DNA of 64,000 nucleotides from Comamonadaceae bacterium OS-4 (GTDB lineage Bacteria; Pseudomonadota; Gammaproteobacteria; Burkholderiales; Burkholderiaceae_C). Shown piece by piece: positions 38,636 through 48,737 of this stretch. The notes beneath the pieces are model-generated. The model saw only the letters and a list, made by a program, of their open reading frames with translations. It was not told the DNA's origin and made no database searches. The stretch lies in assembly GCA_027924025.1 (NCBI GenBank), contig AP026970.1, forward strand, positions 2,378,501 through 2,442,500, written 5' to 3'. Each line of letters begins with the position of its first letter. Within the stretch, counting starts at the first letter, position 1. A program made the position numbers and the translations under genes.

Positions 38636-40024
38636 ATGGCAGTCTCTGTTTTCGACCTGTTCAAAATCGGCATCGGTCCCAGCAGCTCGCACACGGTGGG
38701 GCCCATGCGGGCGGCCCGCCTGTTTGTGGGCCGCCTGCAGCATGATGGGCTGCTGACGCGCACCGCCACCGTGCGCTGCTGGCTGCATGGCTCGCTGGGC
38801 GCCACCGGCAAGGGCCACGCCAGCGATGTGGCGGTGCTGCTGGGCCTCTCCGGCCTGGAGCCGGACACGGTGGAGGTAGAGCAGATCGCGCCCACGCTGG
38901 CCACCATACGCGGTAACAAAAGCATCCAGCTGGCGGGGCAGCACGCGATTACGTTCAACGAGAAAGAAGACCTGCTCTTCATGCGCGCGCCCCTGCCCTT
39001 CCATGCCAATGGCATGCGACTGGTGGCGCTGGATGCGGCGGGCGAAGAGCTGGCCAACCGGGTGTACTACTCGGTGGGGGGTGGCTTTATCGTGAGTGAC
39101 GAGGTGGCCGCCGATGGCAGCCGCCAAAAGGTGATCGCTCCGGATGCGACCGTGCTGCCCCTGCCCTTTACCAGCGGCGATGCCCTGCTGCAGGTCGCCC
39201 GCCGCGAGGACTTGAGCATTGCCCAGGTGATGCGCCGCAACGAGCAGCACTGGCGCAGCGATACCGAGATCGACGCCGGCCTGCTGCGCATCTGGAATGT
39301 GATGCAAGACTGCGTGAAGCGCGGCTGCCGCACCGAGGGCGTTTTGCCCGGCGGCTTCAAGGTGAAGCGCCGCGCGGCTAGCCTTTACAACGCACTCACC
39401 AGCAACCCCGAGGCCGCGCTGAAAGATCCTCTCCAAGTCATGGATTGGGTCAACCTCTACGCATTGGCCGTGAACGAAGAAAACGCCGCCGGCAGCCGCG
39501 TAGTCACCGCACCCACCAACGGGGCGGCCGGCATCATCCCCGCCGTGCTGCACTACTACAGCCGCTTTGTGCCGGGCGCGAGTGATGCCGGTGTGATCGA
39601 CTTTTTGCTCACCGCGGCGGCCATCGGCATCCTCTACAAAGAGAACGCCTCCATCAGCGGCGCCGAGGTGGGCTGCCAGGGCGAAGTGGGCGTGGCCTGC
39701 AGCATGGCCGCCGCCGCCCTGTGCGCGGTGATGGGCGGCACGCCTGAGCAGGTGGAGAACGCCGCCGAGATCGGCATGGAGCACCACCTGGGCCTGACCT
39801 GCGACCCGGTCGGCGGACTGGTGCAGATTCCGTGCATCGAGCGCAACGCGATTGCATCGGTCAAAGCCATCAACGCCGCCCGCATGGCCCTGCGCGGCGA
39901 CGGCAGCCACTTCGTGAGCCTGGACAAGGTCATCAAGACCATGCGCGAAACCGGCGCGGACATGAAAACCAAATACAAAGAGACGGCCCGCGGCGGACTG
40001 GCGGTGAACATCGTGGAGTGCTGA
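38636..40024 (+). CDS. sdaA: L-serine ammonia-lyase (iron-sulfur type)
   Basis: Deaminates L-serine to pyruvate with a 4Fe-4S cluster as Lewis acid. The 462 residues are the single-chain form: N-terminal beta domain from [23 protein letters not shown] and the alpha domain from about 180 with [11 protein letters not shown] and cluster cysteines expected in [15 protein letters not shown] and [18 protein letters not shown] precedes the ATG. Placed behind a glycine riboswitch with dadA, it would drain serine formed from excess glycine. Confidence 0.96.
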   Translation: MAVSVFDLFKIGIGPSSSHTVGPMRAARLFVGRLQHDGLLTRTATVRCWLHGSLGATGKGHASDVAVLLGLSGLEPDTVEVEQIAPTLATIRGNKSIQLAGQHAITFNEKEDLLFMRAPLPFHANGMRLVALDAAGEELANRVYYSVGGGFIVSDEVAADGSRQKVIAPDATVLPLPFTSGDALLQVARREDLSIAQVMRRNEQHWRSDTEIDAGLLRIWNVMQDCVKRGCRTEGVLPGGFKVKRRAASLYNALTSNPEAALKDPLQVMDWVNLYALAVNEENAAGSRVVTAPTNGAAGIIPAVLHYYSRFVPGASDAGVIDFLLTAAAIGILYKENASISGAEVGCQGEVGVACSMAAAALCAVMGGTPEQVENAAEIGMEHHLGLTCDPVGGLVQIPCIERNAIASVKAINAARMALRGDGSHFVSLDKVIKTMRETGADMKTKYKETARGGLAVNIVEC

Positions 40025-40086
40025 TCGGCATCGCCCGAGCGCCTTGGCGAAGGCACAATTCCGGTTTACTTCAGGGGAGTCGGGTC

Positions 40087-40647
40087 ATGCTCAAAAGTGC
40101 GCTGTTTGCTTTAACGATCACTGCTGTTTTGACAGGCTGCGCGGGCATACCGAATACCGCACCCGGCAGATCTGTGGGTGTGGACGGCGTGGCGTGCGTA
40201 GGCACCCCGCAGGAACCTGCGCAAGGCGTGCAGGCCTCCGACAACCCGGCCTTGCTGGCCATGGCCCGTTTGCCCAGCGACAAGGGCGGTGTGTGCGAAG
40301 CCAAGGTGCTGGCAGTCACCGCACCGGTGGTGCTGTACCGGGTGTTTGATGCCGACAAGCCGTACACCCAATGGGGCGGCTGGTGGTCCCTGCAGCCGCC
40401 TGCCGGCACCAAAGAGCAGTACCGCGCGGACAATGCCATCTGCCCCGAGTGGAGCCCTTTGAACAAGGTGGTGTCCTGCCAGGTGCGGCCCGGCAGCCAG
40501 CTGGTGATTGGCACCACCCAAAGCGCACAGTGTGCCGATGGCAGCATCTACCCCAAGACAGCGCAAACCCAAGTGTTTGTTCCCAACGACAGCCGGGCCG
40601 GCATCGTGCATGTGGGCGCGTGCAGCGCGTTGAACGACTGGCCTTGA
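40087..40647 (+). CDS. Putative lipoprotein of unknown function
   Basis: 186 residues with an N-terminal signal and lipobox (ALTITAVLTGC, Cys about residue 18), so it is probably a membrane-anchored lipoprotein facing the periplasm. The mature part has six or more cysteines (for example VACVGTP, GGVCEAK, AICPEWS, SCQVRPG, QCADGS, GACSALN), suggesting disulfides. GGGGAG precedes ATG 40087. I do not recognise a family. Confidence 0.72.
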   Translation: MLKSALFALTITAVLTGCAGIPNTAPGRSVGVDGVACVGTPQEPAQGVQASDNPALLAMARLPSDKGGVCEAKVLAVTAPVVLYRVFDADKPYTQWGGWWSLQPPAGTKEQYRADNAICPEWSPLNKVVSCQVRPGSQLVIGTTQSAQCADGSIYPKTAQTQVFVPNDSRAGIVHVGACSALNDWP

Positions 40648-40742
40648 GGGCGAAGATCGGGCCAGTGCGATGCCCACGATGTGTGCGATGCGTGTTACAT
40701 CACAAATCAAACAATTACTTGGAAATCAACCGGGAGGCAAAT

Positions 40743-41204
40743 ATGAATTTGCGCGATATTCTTTATGAGGTGTATTGCCTTCCATTCTCCTTAGCCCTCA
40801 TGCGAACATCCTCAGTACCTATTCGCGCCCTCTTAGCCGCGCTATTGATACCAATTGCAACTTCAGGATATGCAGCAGATTGCCCGGGAGGCTCTATGTC
40901 GGCAAAAGAATGCATACGTCAATTGGGCGCTTTAGAAAAGCAGCTCGCGGCACTATATTCTTTAAAGGAGAAGCAACTTCAGGAGGAATTTGCTGAAGAC
41001 GACTACGGTGGCGGCGAGCACGGTAGCTACCGAACAGAAGCCATCAAAAGCTTTCGCGCAAGCAACGCAACTTGGCGCCAGTACCGCGACACACAGTGCT
41101 GGTTTCTTTCTTTGCAAGATGGCATGAATCTGAACTACGCTGGTGTCGTTGCAGAAGCTTGCAAAGTTGAACGTACACGCGAACGAATCAACTCTTGGAA
41201 GTGA
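40743..41204 (+). CDS. Small secreted protein resembling the LprI/DUF1311 lysozyme-inhibitor family
   Basis: 153 residues with a GGGAGG ribosome site seven bases before ATG 40743. A hydrophobic segment and likely cleavage after SGYAAD (about residue 44) suggest export, though the signal is unusually long; an internal ATG at 40800 would give a normal signal peptide. The mature part is helical and polar with KSFRASNATWRQYRDTQCWF, which recalls DUF1311 proteins. Base composition is lower in GC than neighbours, so recent transfer is possible. Confidence 0.6.
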   Translation: MNLRDILYEVYCLPFSLALMRTSSVPIRALLAALLIPIATSGYAADCPGGSMSAKECIRQLGALEKQLAALYSLKEKQLQEEFAEDDYGGGEHGSYRTEAIKSFRASNATWRQYRDTQCWFLSLQDGMNLNYAGVVAEACKVERTRERINSWK

Positions 41205-41253
41205 TGAACGTGAACATTTCGTGAAAAGTAAGGCTACTCGAGCATGCTCCTCA

Positions 41254-41299
41254 ATCAATAGCCGCCCGCGCATATTCCATGAGCGCTAGAGGCCGAAAT
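41254..41299 (+). repeat. Dispersed repeat, copy G, intergenic
   Basis: ATAGCCGCCCGCGCATATTC then CATGAGCGCTAGAGGCCGAAAT, a clean copy lying downstream of the small secreted protein gene. It lacks the 5' TTGCTATA arm, having only TCAATAGC. I used it as reference for the intragenic copies. Nothing else is evident in 41205-41361. Confidence 0.75.
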
Positions 41300-41361
41300 C
41301 ATTTCGAACTTCGCCTCAACAATCCCTTGGACTAGCCAACCGCACCCTCAGCTTGCGCACG

Positions 41362-42045
41362 CTAAGCTAATGCATTGCGCACGATGGCCACGCGCAAGCG
41401 GGTGAGCTCTTCCACCCCCAATATGTCGCGCAGCTGGGCCACGACGCGGCTGACGGCGGCTACGTCTGTGATGGGTTCGCCTTCCCACTCGGAGCCCATG
41501 TGCTCGGTGCCCAGCACTTCGGCGAACTGGCGGTAAGTTTCTTTCACTCGCGCCATATGACCTTCGCCACCAGGAAACAAGCGCTCAGCCCGGCCGTTGG
41601 CGCCTATGCGGCGCAGGGCCCGCTCAAAGGGTTCCAGCCGGGCCTCCACGTCGCGGGTGATCCAGAGCACGTATTTCTGCTTGATTTGCAGCAGCCGGTC
41701 GGAGTGGTCGAGGGCTTCCTGTGTGGGGCCTTCGCGGAACAAGGTGCGCAATGCGGACAGAACCTCGGCCACATATTCCTCGCAAAAGGCTACGTGTTTG
41801 TCAAAGGCGGTAGACGCCATGTGCGAGCCCGCCGCCAGAGAAAACCGCTGCTGGGATTCAGCGAGCTGGTGCTCCTGCTGGCACTTGGCCTGCTCGCGCA
41901 GGATGTCCACCACCACTGCCGACAGCGCGCCGAAGATGGGCACAGCCGCCAGCGTTTGCACCAGCTCGCCGTGCGGCAGCAACAGCACAGCGCCCAGCGC
42001 GACGAGGATCACAGCCAACAGAACCAGAATGTGTTTGCGTTGCAT
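41362..42045 (-). CDS. Membrane-anchored coiled-coil protein of unknown function
   Basis: 227 residues. Two hydrophobic helices lie at the N-terminus (about 5-24 and 31-47, HILVLLAVILVALGAVLLL and VQTLAAVPIFGALSAVVVD), followed by a cytoplasmic, helix-rich soluble part from EQAKCQQEHQLAESQQRF to the end. I recognise no enzyme motif. ATG at 42045. The coding bias is normal for the region and the frame is intact, so I think it is a real gene. Confidence 0.65.
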   Translation of the reverse strand: MQRKHILVLLAVILVALGAVLLLPHGELVQTLAAVPIFGALSAVVVDILREQAKCQQEHQLAESQQRFSLAAGSHMASTAFDKHVAFCEEYVAEVLSALRTLFREGPTQEALDHSDRLLQIKQKYVLWITRDVEARLEPFERALRRIGANGRAERLFPGGEGHMARVKETYRQFAEVLGTEHMGSEWEGEPITDVAAVSRVVAQLRDILGVEELTRLRVAIVRNALA

Positions 42046-42203
42046 ACGAGCAGGGGGTGAGCTTTACCAAAGCAAGACTGTAGCGCGACAGCCAACATCT
42101 GCTTGCAAGCAGATTACAAAGCTTTACCCAGGTTTGCCAAAGCTGCAAACGCGCTTCACAGCCGGCGCGCACCATGAAGGTCCCTTCACTTAGGAACCTC
42201 TCC

Positions 42204-42800
42204 ATGAAAAAACTGTTGATCACGTCTTTTGTTCTCGGATCTTTGACAGCAGGCTCTGCCTTTGCCGCAGGCCCCACGGCTGCCCCGGACCTCTCCGGCT
42301 TCAGCATCGGCACCAACGCCGAGTTCTCTCGCGGCAGCGTGACGGCCAATGACGGCAGCTCGGACGGCGGCGCCATCACCAGTGCCGGCATTAACGCCCG
42401 CTACGACTGGGCGCTGACCCCCACCTTCGCAGTCGGCCTAGGCGCCAGCTACAGCACCGGCAACCATGCGTTCGGCAGCTATGCCAATGGCACCGCAGCG
42501 AGCATCAACAACCGCTATTCGATTGACATCGTGCCCACGGTAGCTCTGTCCAATGACATTCAACTGTTCGGCAAGGTCTCGTCGATTTACGGGAGCGCGG
42601 CCTCCAGCGACGGCGTCAACAACCACGATGTGCAAGGCGTGGGCTACGGTGTCGGTGTGCGCAAGATGCTGGACAAAAATCTGTTCGTGCAGGCCGGTTA
42701 CGACCTGAACAAATTCCGCGATGTGACCTACAACAATGGCACCACTGCCAGCCTGCAAGAGAACGTGTACAGCGTGGGTATCGGCTACAAGTTCCGCTAA
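42204..42800 (+). CDS. Small outer-membrane beta-barrel protein
   Basis: 198 residues with a clear signal peptide (KKLLITSFVLGSLTAGSAFA, cleavage after about residue 21). The mature part alternates polar and hydrophobic residues in strands such as SIGTNAEFSRGSV, AITSAGINARYDWAL, FAVGLGASYSTG, and ends VGIGYKFR, close to the C-terminal barrel signal. It resembles 8-strand OmpA/opacity-type barrels. AGGA precedes the ATG. Function not known. Confidence 0.75.
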   Translation: MKKLLITSFVLGSLTAGSAFAAGPTAAPDLSGFSIGTNAEFSRGSVTANDGSSDGGAITSAGINARYDWALTPTFAVGLGASYSTGNHAFGSYANGTAASINNRYSIDIVPTVALSNDIQLFGKVSSIYGSAASSDGVNNHDVQGVGYGVGVRKMLDKNLFVQAGYDLNKFRDVTYNNGTTASLQENVYSVGIGYKFR

Positions 42801-42874
42801 CCAGTGCAACAAAACTTGGAGTAACGCTGGGCCCCTAACCACCGGGGGCCCGGGCTGAAACCCCTTACTCCCGA

Positions 42875-42901
42875 GCGGCTGAATGGATAAGCCGCAGTTT
42901 T
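42875..42901 (+). terminator. Possible terminator after the outer-membrane barrel gene
   Basis: Stem GCGGCT/AGCCGC with a nine-base loop, followed by AGTTTT. A GC-rich hairpin without a T-run (GGGCCCC/GGGGGCCC, about 42829-42849) precedes it. Either could end transcription. Confidence 0.45.
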
Positions 42902-42977
42902 GCAGGGCGCGCGCGATAAGCAGGTAAATTCGAGGGGTCCTACCCCCTCGCTATTGACCCAACCCGACGCTGCGCCC

Positions 42978-44060
42978 ATGCCCACTTCCACACCTGCCCT
43001 TCCCTACTGGACGATTGCTTGGCCCTTGGTTGCCTGGGCGCTTCTGGCAGGCCAGGCCGCGGGCATGGCGGGCAGCATCTACATCGCGCTCATGGCCGTG
43101 GGCTTGGTGGGTGCGGTGTTGGCGGCAGTGCACCATGCAGAGGTGGTCGCCCACAAGGTGGGCGAGCCCTACGGCACGCTGGTGCTGGCGCTGGCGATCA
43201 CCATCATCGAAGTGGCCCTCATCGTGTCCATGATGCTGGCCGGAGGCCCTGCCACCACCGCGCTGGCCCGCGACACGGTGTTTGCGGCGGTGATGTTGAT
43301 TCTGAATGGCATTGTGGGTATTTGCCTGTTGGCTGGCGGCAGCCGCCACCGGGAACAAACCTTCGGGCAACTGGGCGTTAGTGCATCGCTCACCACACTG
43401 GCTGCGATTGCAGTGCTCACGCTGGTCTTGCCCAACTACACCACCAGCATTGCAGGGCCGGTCTACACGGCCAGCCAATTGGCGTTTGTGGCCATCGTGT
43501 CGCTCGTGCTGTACGGCACTTTTGTGCTGGTGCAAACCGTGCGCCACCGCGATTATTTTTTGCCGGCCCAAGCGGACTCTGACAGCCATGCCCCCCCGCC
43601 CTCGGGCCGGGTAGCGGCGGCCAGCGGTTTGTTGCTGATCGTGGGCCTGGTCGCCGTGGTGCTGCTTGCCAAGGGCCTGGCGCCCACCATCGAGGCGGCA
43701 GTGGCACACGCTGGCGCGCCCAAGGCGGTGGTGGGCATCATCATTGCCATGGTTGTGCTGCTCCCTGAAGGGCTGGCCGCCTACCGCGCAGCCCAGGCCA
43801 ACCGCCTGCAAACCAGTTTGAACCTGGCACTGGGCTCGGCGCTGGCGAGCATCGGGCTGACGATTCCGGCCGTTGCGATTGTTTCTTTGGCCACGGGCTG
43901 GACGCTCACGCTGGGGCTTGATCTGAAGTCGGTGGTGCTGCTGCTCTTGTCCCTGTTTGTGACCAGCCTCTCCCTGAGCACCGGCCGCACCACGGTGCTG
44001 CAAGGCACCGTGCATCTGGTCCTGTTGGCGACGTACCTGTTCACCACCATCGTGCCCTGA
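42978..44060 (+). CDS. chaA: Ca2+/H+ antiporter family protein
   Basis: Inner-membrane cation/proton exchanger with about eleven helices, 360 residues. The CaCA signatures are present in both halves: GEPYGTLVLALAITIIEVALI (acidic ion-binding residues) and IIIAMVVLLPEGLAAYRAAQANRLQTSLNLALGSALASIGL-type region near the C-terminal half. ATG 42978 is chosen over an upstream open frame from 42900. ChaA relatives move Ca2+, Na+ or K+ outward against protons. Confidence 0.9.
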   Translation: MPTSTPALPYWTIAWPLVAWALLAGQAAGMAGSIYIALMAVGLVGAVLAAVHHAEVVAHKVGEPYGTLVLALAITIIEVALIVSMMLAGGPATTALARDTVFAAVMLILNGIVGICLLAGGSRHREQTFGQLGVSASLTTLAAIAVLTLVLPNYTTSIAGPVYTASQLAFVAIVSLVLYGTFVLVQTVRHRDYFLPAQADSDSHAPPPSGRVAAASGLLLIVGLVAVVLLAKGLAPTIEAAVAHAGAPKAVVGIIIAMVVLLPEGLAAYRAAQANRLQTSLNLALGSALASIGLTIPAVAIVSLATGWTLTLGLDLKSVVLLLLSLFVTSLSLSTGRTTVLQGTVHLVLLATYLFTTIVP

Positions 44061-44132
44061 AAACCCAAACTGAAGATTTATGGGCATTGCGTCGGGGCAA
44101 TGCTAAATTAGGGCTTGGTCCAAGGAGTCTTC

Positions 44133-45053
44133 ATGCGCAGGGTTTCCGTTTGGCTAGTCACGATGTTCACCGTTTTGGGCGGGCTAATGGGGTGCTCCCC
44201 TGCGGATACCGAGCGCCCCCTGACCTATGTTGACAAACCACCCGCCAACAGCGCACCGGTCTACCGCTTGGCAGTGCACCCCCTGTACAACCCCCATAAG
44301 CTGACCGAAATTTATCGCCCCCTGATCAACTACCTCAACGCCCGGATCCCCGGGGTGCGCATGGAGATAGAGGCGTCCCGCGACTACGCCGCGTATGAGG
44401 CAAAGATACGGAACGCTGGGCCCGCCTTCTTGCTACCCAACCCCTTGCAAACTCTGCTGGCGCAGCAATCGGGGTATCGGGTCATCGCCATGGCGGGCGA
44501 CCCCAAGGACTTCAAAGGGATCTTCATCGTTCGCAAAGACTCGGGCATCCGCAAGCCAGAGGACCTGAAAGGCAAAGCCGTGAGCTACCCCTCCCCTACC
44601 GCTTTGGCAGCAGCGATCATGCCTCAGGCGTTTTTGCACAGCCAGGGCTTACGTGTGATGCAAGACATAGAGAACCAATACGTCGGCTCCCAAGAGTCTG
44701 CGATTTTGAACACCTATATGGGCACCTCAGCGGCCGCAGCCACTTGGCCACCGCCCTGGCGAGTCTTTCAAAAAGACCATCCGGAAGAAGCGGCACAGCT
44801 GCAACAAATATGGGAAACACCGCACCTGATCAACAACTCGGTCATGGTGCATGCGCGTGTGCCCGAAAAGCTGGCCAAAGAGGTGCAGGCCCTGTTGCTG
44901 GGTTTGAACCAGTCCCCGGAAGGCAAACAAATCTTGCAGTCCCTGGAGACTGCGGTGTTTGCCGCAGCCGATGATCGGAGCTATGAAGTGGTTCGCCATT
45001 ACCTGCAAGAGTTCGAGACAACCGTGCGGCCCGTGATGCTGCCAACACCCTGA
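44133..45053 (+). CDS. PhnD-like periplasmic binding lipoprotein
   Basis: 306 residues with a lipobox (GGLMGC, Cys about residue 21), so probably lipid-anchored in the periplasm. The mature part is a type II binding protein of the phosphate/phosphonate (PhnD) family: YRPLINYLNARIPGVRMEIE, PNPLQTLLAQQSGY, GIFIVRKDSGIRKPEDLKGKAVSY and ESAILNTYMGTSAAAATWP. AAGGAG precedes ATG 44133. There are no permease or ATPase genes; instead its stop overlaps the start of a GGDEF-EAL membrane protein, so it probably senses a ligand for that protein. Confidence 0.85.
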   Translation: MRRVSVWLVTMFTVLGGLMGCSPADTERPLTYVDKPPANSAPVYRLAVHPLYNPHKLTEIYRPLINYLNARIPGVRMEIEASRDYAAYEAKIRNAGPAFLLPNPLQTLLAQQSGYRVIAMAGDPKDFKGIFIVRKDSGIRKPEDLKGKAVSYPSPTALAAAIMPQAFLHSQGLRVMQDIENQYVGSQESAILNTYMGTSAAAATWPPPWRVFQKDHPEEAAQLQQIWETPHLINNSVMVHARVPEKLAKEVQALLLGLNQSPEGKQILQSLETAVFAAADDRSYEVVRHYLQEFETTVRPVMLPTP

Positions 45054-47527
45054 TGAGCCGCCAATTCTCGTTACGCACACTGCTGCTGGGCAGTCTGCGG
45101 CGTCAACTCATGGCCGGTATGGGGATCGTCGTCAGCCTGATGATGGCTATGTTGGTGTGGCAGTGGGCAGCCAGACAGCACGCCGACCTCAAAAACCAAC
45201 AAACCGAGCAAGCCATCGCTTTGGCGGAGAGCATTGCGCTGTCATCGAGTGTCTGGGTTGCCTCGCGCGACGTGGCCGGGCTCCAGGAGATCGCCACCAA
45301 CTCCGCGGGCTACCCGGATGTGCGCTTTGTTATTTTGCTAGACCGGCAAGGCCAAGTGCTGGCGCACTCAGACCCCGCGTTTCTCGGCAAATTTATGCCC
45401 GATCTTCCGGCAAGCGCCAGTGCCGAGACCACGATTATTCAAAATGCCAGCTCGCTTCTCGACCTAGCCAGCCCCGTCATGCTGGACCAGGAGCATCTGG
45501 GCTGGGTACGGATCGGGATCGGGCGCACCCAACTGGACACACGCATCAAAGAGCTGCTGAAAAGTGGTCTGATTTATTTGTTCAGTGGCGCCTTGATGAT
45601 TGTGTTTTTTGCGTCGGTCACAGGCCGCTATTTCACCCGCCGCCTGAGTGCGATCAGCCGGGTCGCAGAGGCGGTGCGCACCGGCGATGCCAGCCAGCGG
45701 GTGCGCATCCGGGGGACTGATGAGGCTGCGAGCCTGGCGCGTGATTTCAACAACATGCTGGACACCCTGCAGCAGCGAGAAAGCGAGCTGCTGCAGTCCA
45801 AGGACGCTTTGCGCATTGCCGCTACCGCCTTTGAGTCCAACGATGTGATGTTTGTGTGCGACGCCCAGTGGCGCATTTTGCAAGTCAACCGGGCCTTTGA
45901 GCGGGTAACGGGCTACACCCCGGAATACGCAGTCGGCAAAACACCCCGCGATTTGCTGGGCTCCAACTTGCAGCGACAGGACTTTTACGACACGATGGAC
46001 GAAACCATCAAAGCCAACGGGAGCTGGCAAGGCGAAGTGTGGGACAAGCGGAGCAACGGCGAAACCTTCCCCGCTTGGAGCACCATCACCGCCGTCAAGA
46101 GCGCATCAGGGCAACTGACGCACTATGTGGCCAACCTCTCCGACTTCAGCTCCCGCAAAGCGGCCGAGAACGAGATCAAGACGCTGGTGTACTACGACGC
46201 GCTCACCATGCTGCCCAACCGCCGCATGCTGATGGACCGGCTGACCACCGCGCTGCACACCGCGCTGAGCCAGCAGCGTTTGGGCGCGCTGTTGTTTGTG
46301 GATTTGGATGACTTCAAAACCTTGAACGACACGCTGGGCCACCACCAAGGCGACAGGCTGCTGCAACTCGTGGCAGAGCGCTTGCAAGCGTGCGTGCGCG
46401 GGGCAGACACCGTCGCCCGTTTGGGCGGCGATGAATTTGTGGTGATGCTGGAGGGCTTGAGCGACAACCGCCCCGACGCCGCCAGGCAAGCCGAACAAGT
46501 CGCGGCAAAGGTCATGGCTGCCCTGAATGTGCCTTATGAGCTCGGCTCTGCGGTGCGCAGAAGCACCCCCAGCGTGGGAATTACCTTGTTCGGCGACCAG
46601 GAAGAGCTGATTGACGAGCCGCTCAAGCGCGCCGATCTCGCCATGTACCAGGCGAAAGCGGCGGGCCGCAACACTGCCCGCATGTTTGACCCCCAAACCC
46701 AGGCGGCAGTCACACTGCGCTCAGAGCTGGAAGCAGCTTTGCGCCAAGCACTCGAGCAAGAGCAGTTTGTTCTGTATCTGCAGCCGCAGATCTCCAGCCA
46801 GAACGGCGTAGCGCGGGTGACCGGTGCCGAGGCGCTCATCCGCTGGCAGCACCCCACCCGCGGGCTGATCGGACCGGTGGAGTTCATCGGTATTGCCGAA
46901 GAGTGCGGCATGATCATTCCGATCGGGCAATGGGTGTTGCGCACCGCCTGCAAGCAGCTCGCGCAGTGGAGCACGGTGCCCGACTTGGCGCACCTCACGA
47001 TTGCGGTCAACGTGAGTGCCAAGCAATTCCACGAACCGGACTTTGTGCAGGAGGTGCTGGCGGAACTGGAGCGCTCCGAAGTGCCGCCACGGTGCCTGAA
47101 GATTGAGATCACCGAGAGCATGTTGATCTCGAATGTCGATGAAGTCATTGCGCGGATGGAGGAACTCCAGCAACACGGTGTCGGCTTTGCGATGGATGAC
47201 TTCGGCACCGGCTACTCATCTCTCACCTATCTCAAGCGGCTACCGCTTGATGTCTTGAAGATTGACCAGAGTTTTGTGCGCGATGTGCTGGTCGATAGCA
47301 ACGACGCCGCCATCGTCAACATGATCGTGGCGCTCGCCAACAGCTTGGGCCTGAATGTGATTGCCGAGGGCGTGGAAACTGCTGAGCAAATGCGCTACCT
47401 GGCGCAGCAAGGGTGCCGCGCCTACCAGGGCTATTTGTTCAGCAAGCCGGTATCGGCCCGGGAGTTTGAAGACCGGCTTGCTTCTTTCATCAAGCCAGTC
47501 ACCCACAGCGAGCTGGCTACGAACTAA
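45053..47527 (+). CDS. Membrane sensor with HAMP, PAS, GGDEF and EAL domains (c-di-GMP turnover)
   Basis: 824 residues. TM1 at about 18-38, a periplasmic sensor region to about 172, TM2 at about 175-195 ([17 protein letters not shown]), HAMP at about 195-245, PAS at about 258-370, GGDEF at about 380-545 and EAL at about 565-815. GGDEF is intact ([11 protein letters not shown], about residue 458) with an inhibitory-site RGAD five residues before it. EAL is intact (GAEALIRW), with [16 protein letters not shown] and EGVET. Both synthesis and breakdown of c-di-GMP are possible. It overlaps the PhnD-like gene by one base. Confidence 0.95.
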   Translation: MSRQFSLRTLLLGSLRRQLMAGMGIVVSLMMAMLVWQWAARQHADLKNQQTEQAIALAESIALSSSVWVASRDVAGLQEIATNSAGYPDVRFVILLDRQGQVLAHSDPAFLGKFMPDLPASASAETTIIQNASSLLDLASPVMLDQEHLGWVRIGIGRTQLDTRIKELLKSGLIYLFSGALMIVFFASVTGRYFTRRLSAISRVAEAVRTGDASQRVRIRGTDEAASLARDFNNMLDTLQQRESELLQSKDALRIAATAFESNDVMFVCDAQWRILQVNRAFERVTGYTPEYAVGKTPRDLLGSNLQRQDFYDTMDETIKANGSWQGEVWDKRSNGETFPAWSTITAVKSASGQLTHYVANLSDFSSRKAAENEIKTLVYYDALTMLPNRRMLMDRLTTALHTALSQQRLGALLFVDLDDFKTLNDTLGHHQGDRLLQLVAERLQACVRGADTVARLGGDEFVVMLEGLSDNRPDAARQAEQVAAKVMAALNVPYELGSAVRRSTPSVGITLFGDQEELIDEPLKRADLAMYQAKAAGRNTARMFDPQTQAAVTLRSELEAALRQALEQEQFVLYLQPQISSQNGVARVTGAEALIRWQHPTRGLIGPVEFIGIAEECGMIIPIGQWVLRTACKQLAQWSTVPDLAHLTIAVNVSAKQFHEPDFVQEVLAELERSEVPPRCLKIEITESMLISNVDEVIARMEELQQHGVGFAMDDFGTGYSSLTYLKRLPLDVLKIDQSFVRDVLVDSNDAAIVNMIVALANSLGLNVIAEGVETAEQMRYLAQQGCRAYQGYLFSKPVSAREFEDRLASFIKPVTHSELATN

Positions 47528-48618
47528 GCGCTGCCGGCAATCGGCTTGAGTGTGGGCACCACATCGCCGCATTGGGCGCGGTGGCGCAGGGCGTGGTCCA
47601 TCACTACTAAAGCCAACATGGCCTCGGCAATCGGCGTGGCGCGAATGCCGACGCAGGGGTCGTGGCGGCCTTTGGTTACGACCTCGGTAGGTTTGCCTTG
47701 GGAGTCAATCGAGGCGCGGGGCGTGATGATGGAGCTGGTGGGCTTGATGGCAATGCTCACCTCCAAGTCCTGCCCGGTGGTAATGCCGCCCAACACGCCA
47801 CCAGCGTTGTTGGTAGCAAAGCCTTCAGGCGTCAATGAGTCGCCATGCGTGGTGCCGCGCTGCGCCACGCTGGCAAAGCCGGCGCCAATCTCGACACCCT
47901 TGACGGCATTGATCCCCATCATGGCGTAGCCGATGTCGGCATCCATCTTATCGAACAAAGGTTCACCCAAGCCCACCGGCACATTGCTGGCGGTGACGCG
48001 GATACGGGCTCCGCAAGAGTCGCCGGCTTTGCGCAGGGCATCCATGTAGTCCTCCAGGGCCTGCACATCGGCTACTGGCGCGAAGAAAGGGTTGTTGGGC
48101 ACATGATCCCAGGACTCGAACGCAATGGGCAATTCGCCCACTTGCGTCATGCAGCCACGGAACTCGGTGCCAAATTTCTCTTTAAGCCATTTCTTGGCCA
48201 CTGCACCAGCGGCCACCATGGGCGCTGTCAGGCGAGCGCTGGAACGGCCACCACCACGCGGGTCGCGGATGCCGTATTTTTGGAAGTAAGCGTAGTCCGC
48301 GTGGCCAGGGCGGAAGGTGTCGAGGATGTTGCCGTAATCCTTGCTGCGCTGGTCGGTGTTCTGGATGAGCAGCGCAATGGGGGTACCCGTCGTTTTGCCC
48401 TGGTACACACCGCTCAGGATTTGCACCGCGTCCGGCTCATTGCGCTGGGTCACATGGCGGCTGGTGCCGGGGCGGCGGCGGTCCAAGTCAATCTGGATGT
48501 CAGCCTCTGACAGTTCCATGCCCGGGGGGCAACCATCGATGATGCAGCCGATGGCCGGGCCGTGGGATTCACCAAAGTTGGTGACCGTGAATGTGTGTCC
48601 GAAGGTATTGCCGCTCAT
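47524..48618 (-). CDS. aroC: Chorismate synthase
   Basis: Last step of the shikimate pathway: converts EPSP to chorismate using reduced FMN. The 364 residues show [15 protein letters not shown] near the N-terminus, [35 protein letters not shown] and the C-terminal [18 protein letters not shown] use ATG 48618; the open frame upstream to 48756 lacks homology. It is convergent with the GGDEF-EAL gene, with a four-base overlap of 3' ends. Confidence 0.97.
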   Translation of the reverse strand: MSGNTFGHTFTVTNFGESHGPAIGCIIDGCPPGMELSEADIQIDLDRRRPGTSRHVTQRNEPDAVQILSGVYQGKTTGTPIALLIQNTDQRSKDYGNILDTFRPGHADYAYFQKYGIRDPRGGGRSSARLTAPMVAAGAVAKKWLKEKFGTEFRGCMTQVGELPIAFESWDHVPNNPFFAPVADVQALEDYMDALRKAGDSCGARIRVTASNVPVGLGEPLFDKMDADIGYAMMGINAVKGVEIGAGFASVAQRGTTHGDSLTPEGFATNNAGGVLGGITTGQDLEVSIAIKPTSSIITPRASIDSQGKPTEVVTKGRHDPCVGIRATPIAEAMLALVVMDHALRHRAQCGDVVPTLKPIAGSA

Positions 48619-48737
48619 AGTGCCCCGATTATCCCCGACGCGACTGCAGGACCCGGTAACCGGGCTGGAACAGTTTATGCATCGTGCTGCAGTGCACCAT
48701 TTCAGTGTTTCACCGCTTTTTGAACCAGGAGTGAGCC

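Noticed and set aside
44084..44103. Hairpin GCATTGC/GCAATGC before the PhnD-like gene
   Set aside because: No T-run, so not a convincing intrinsic terminator, and no matching regulatory family.
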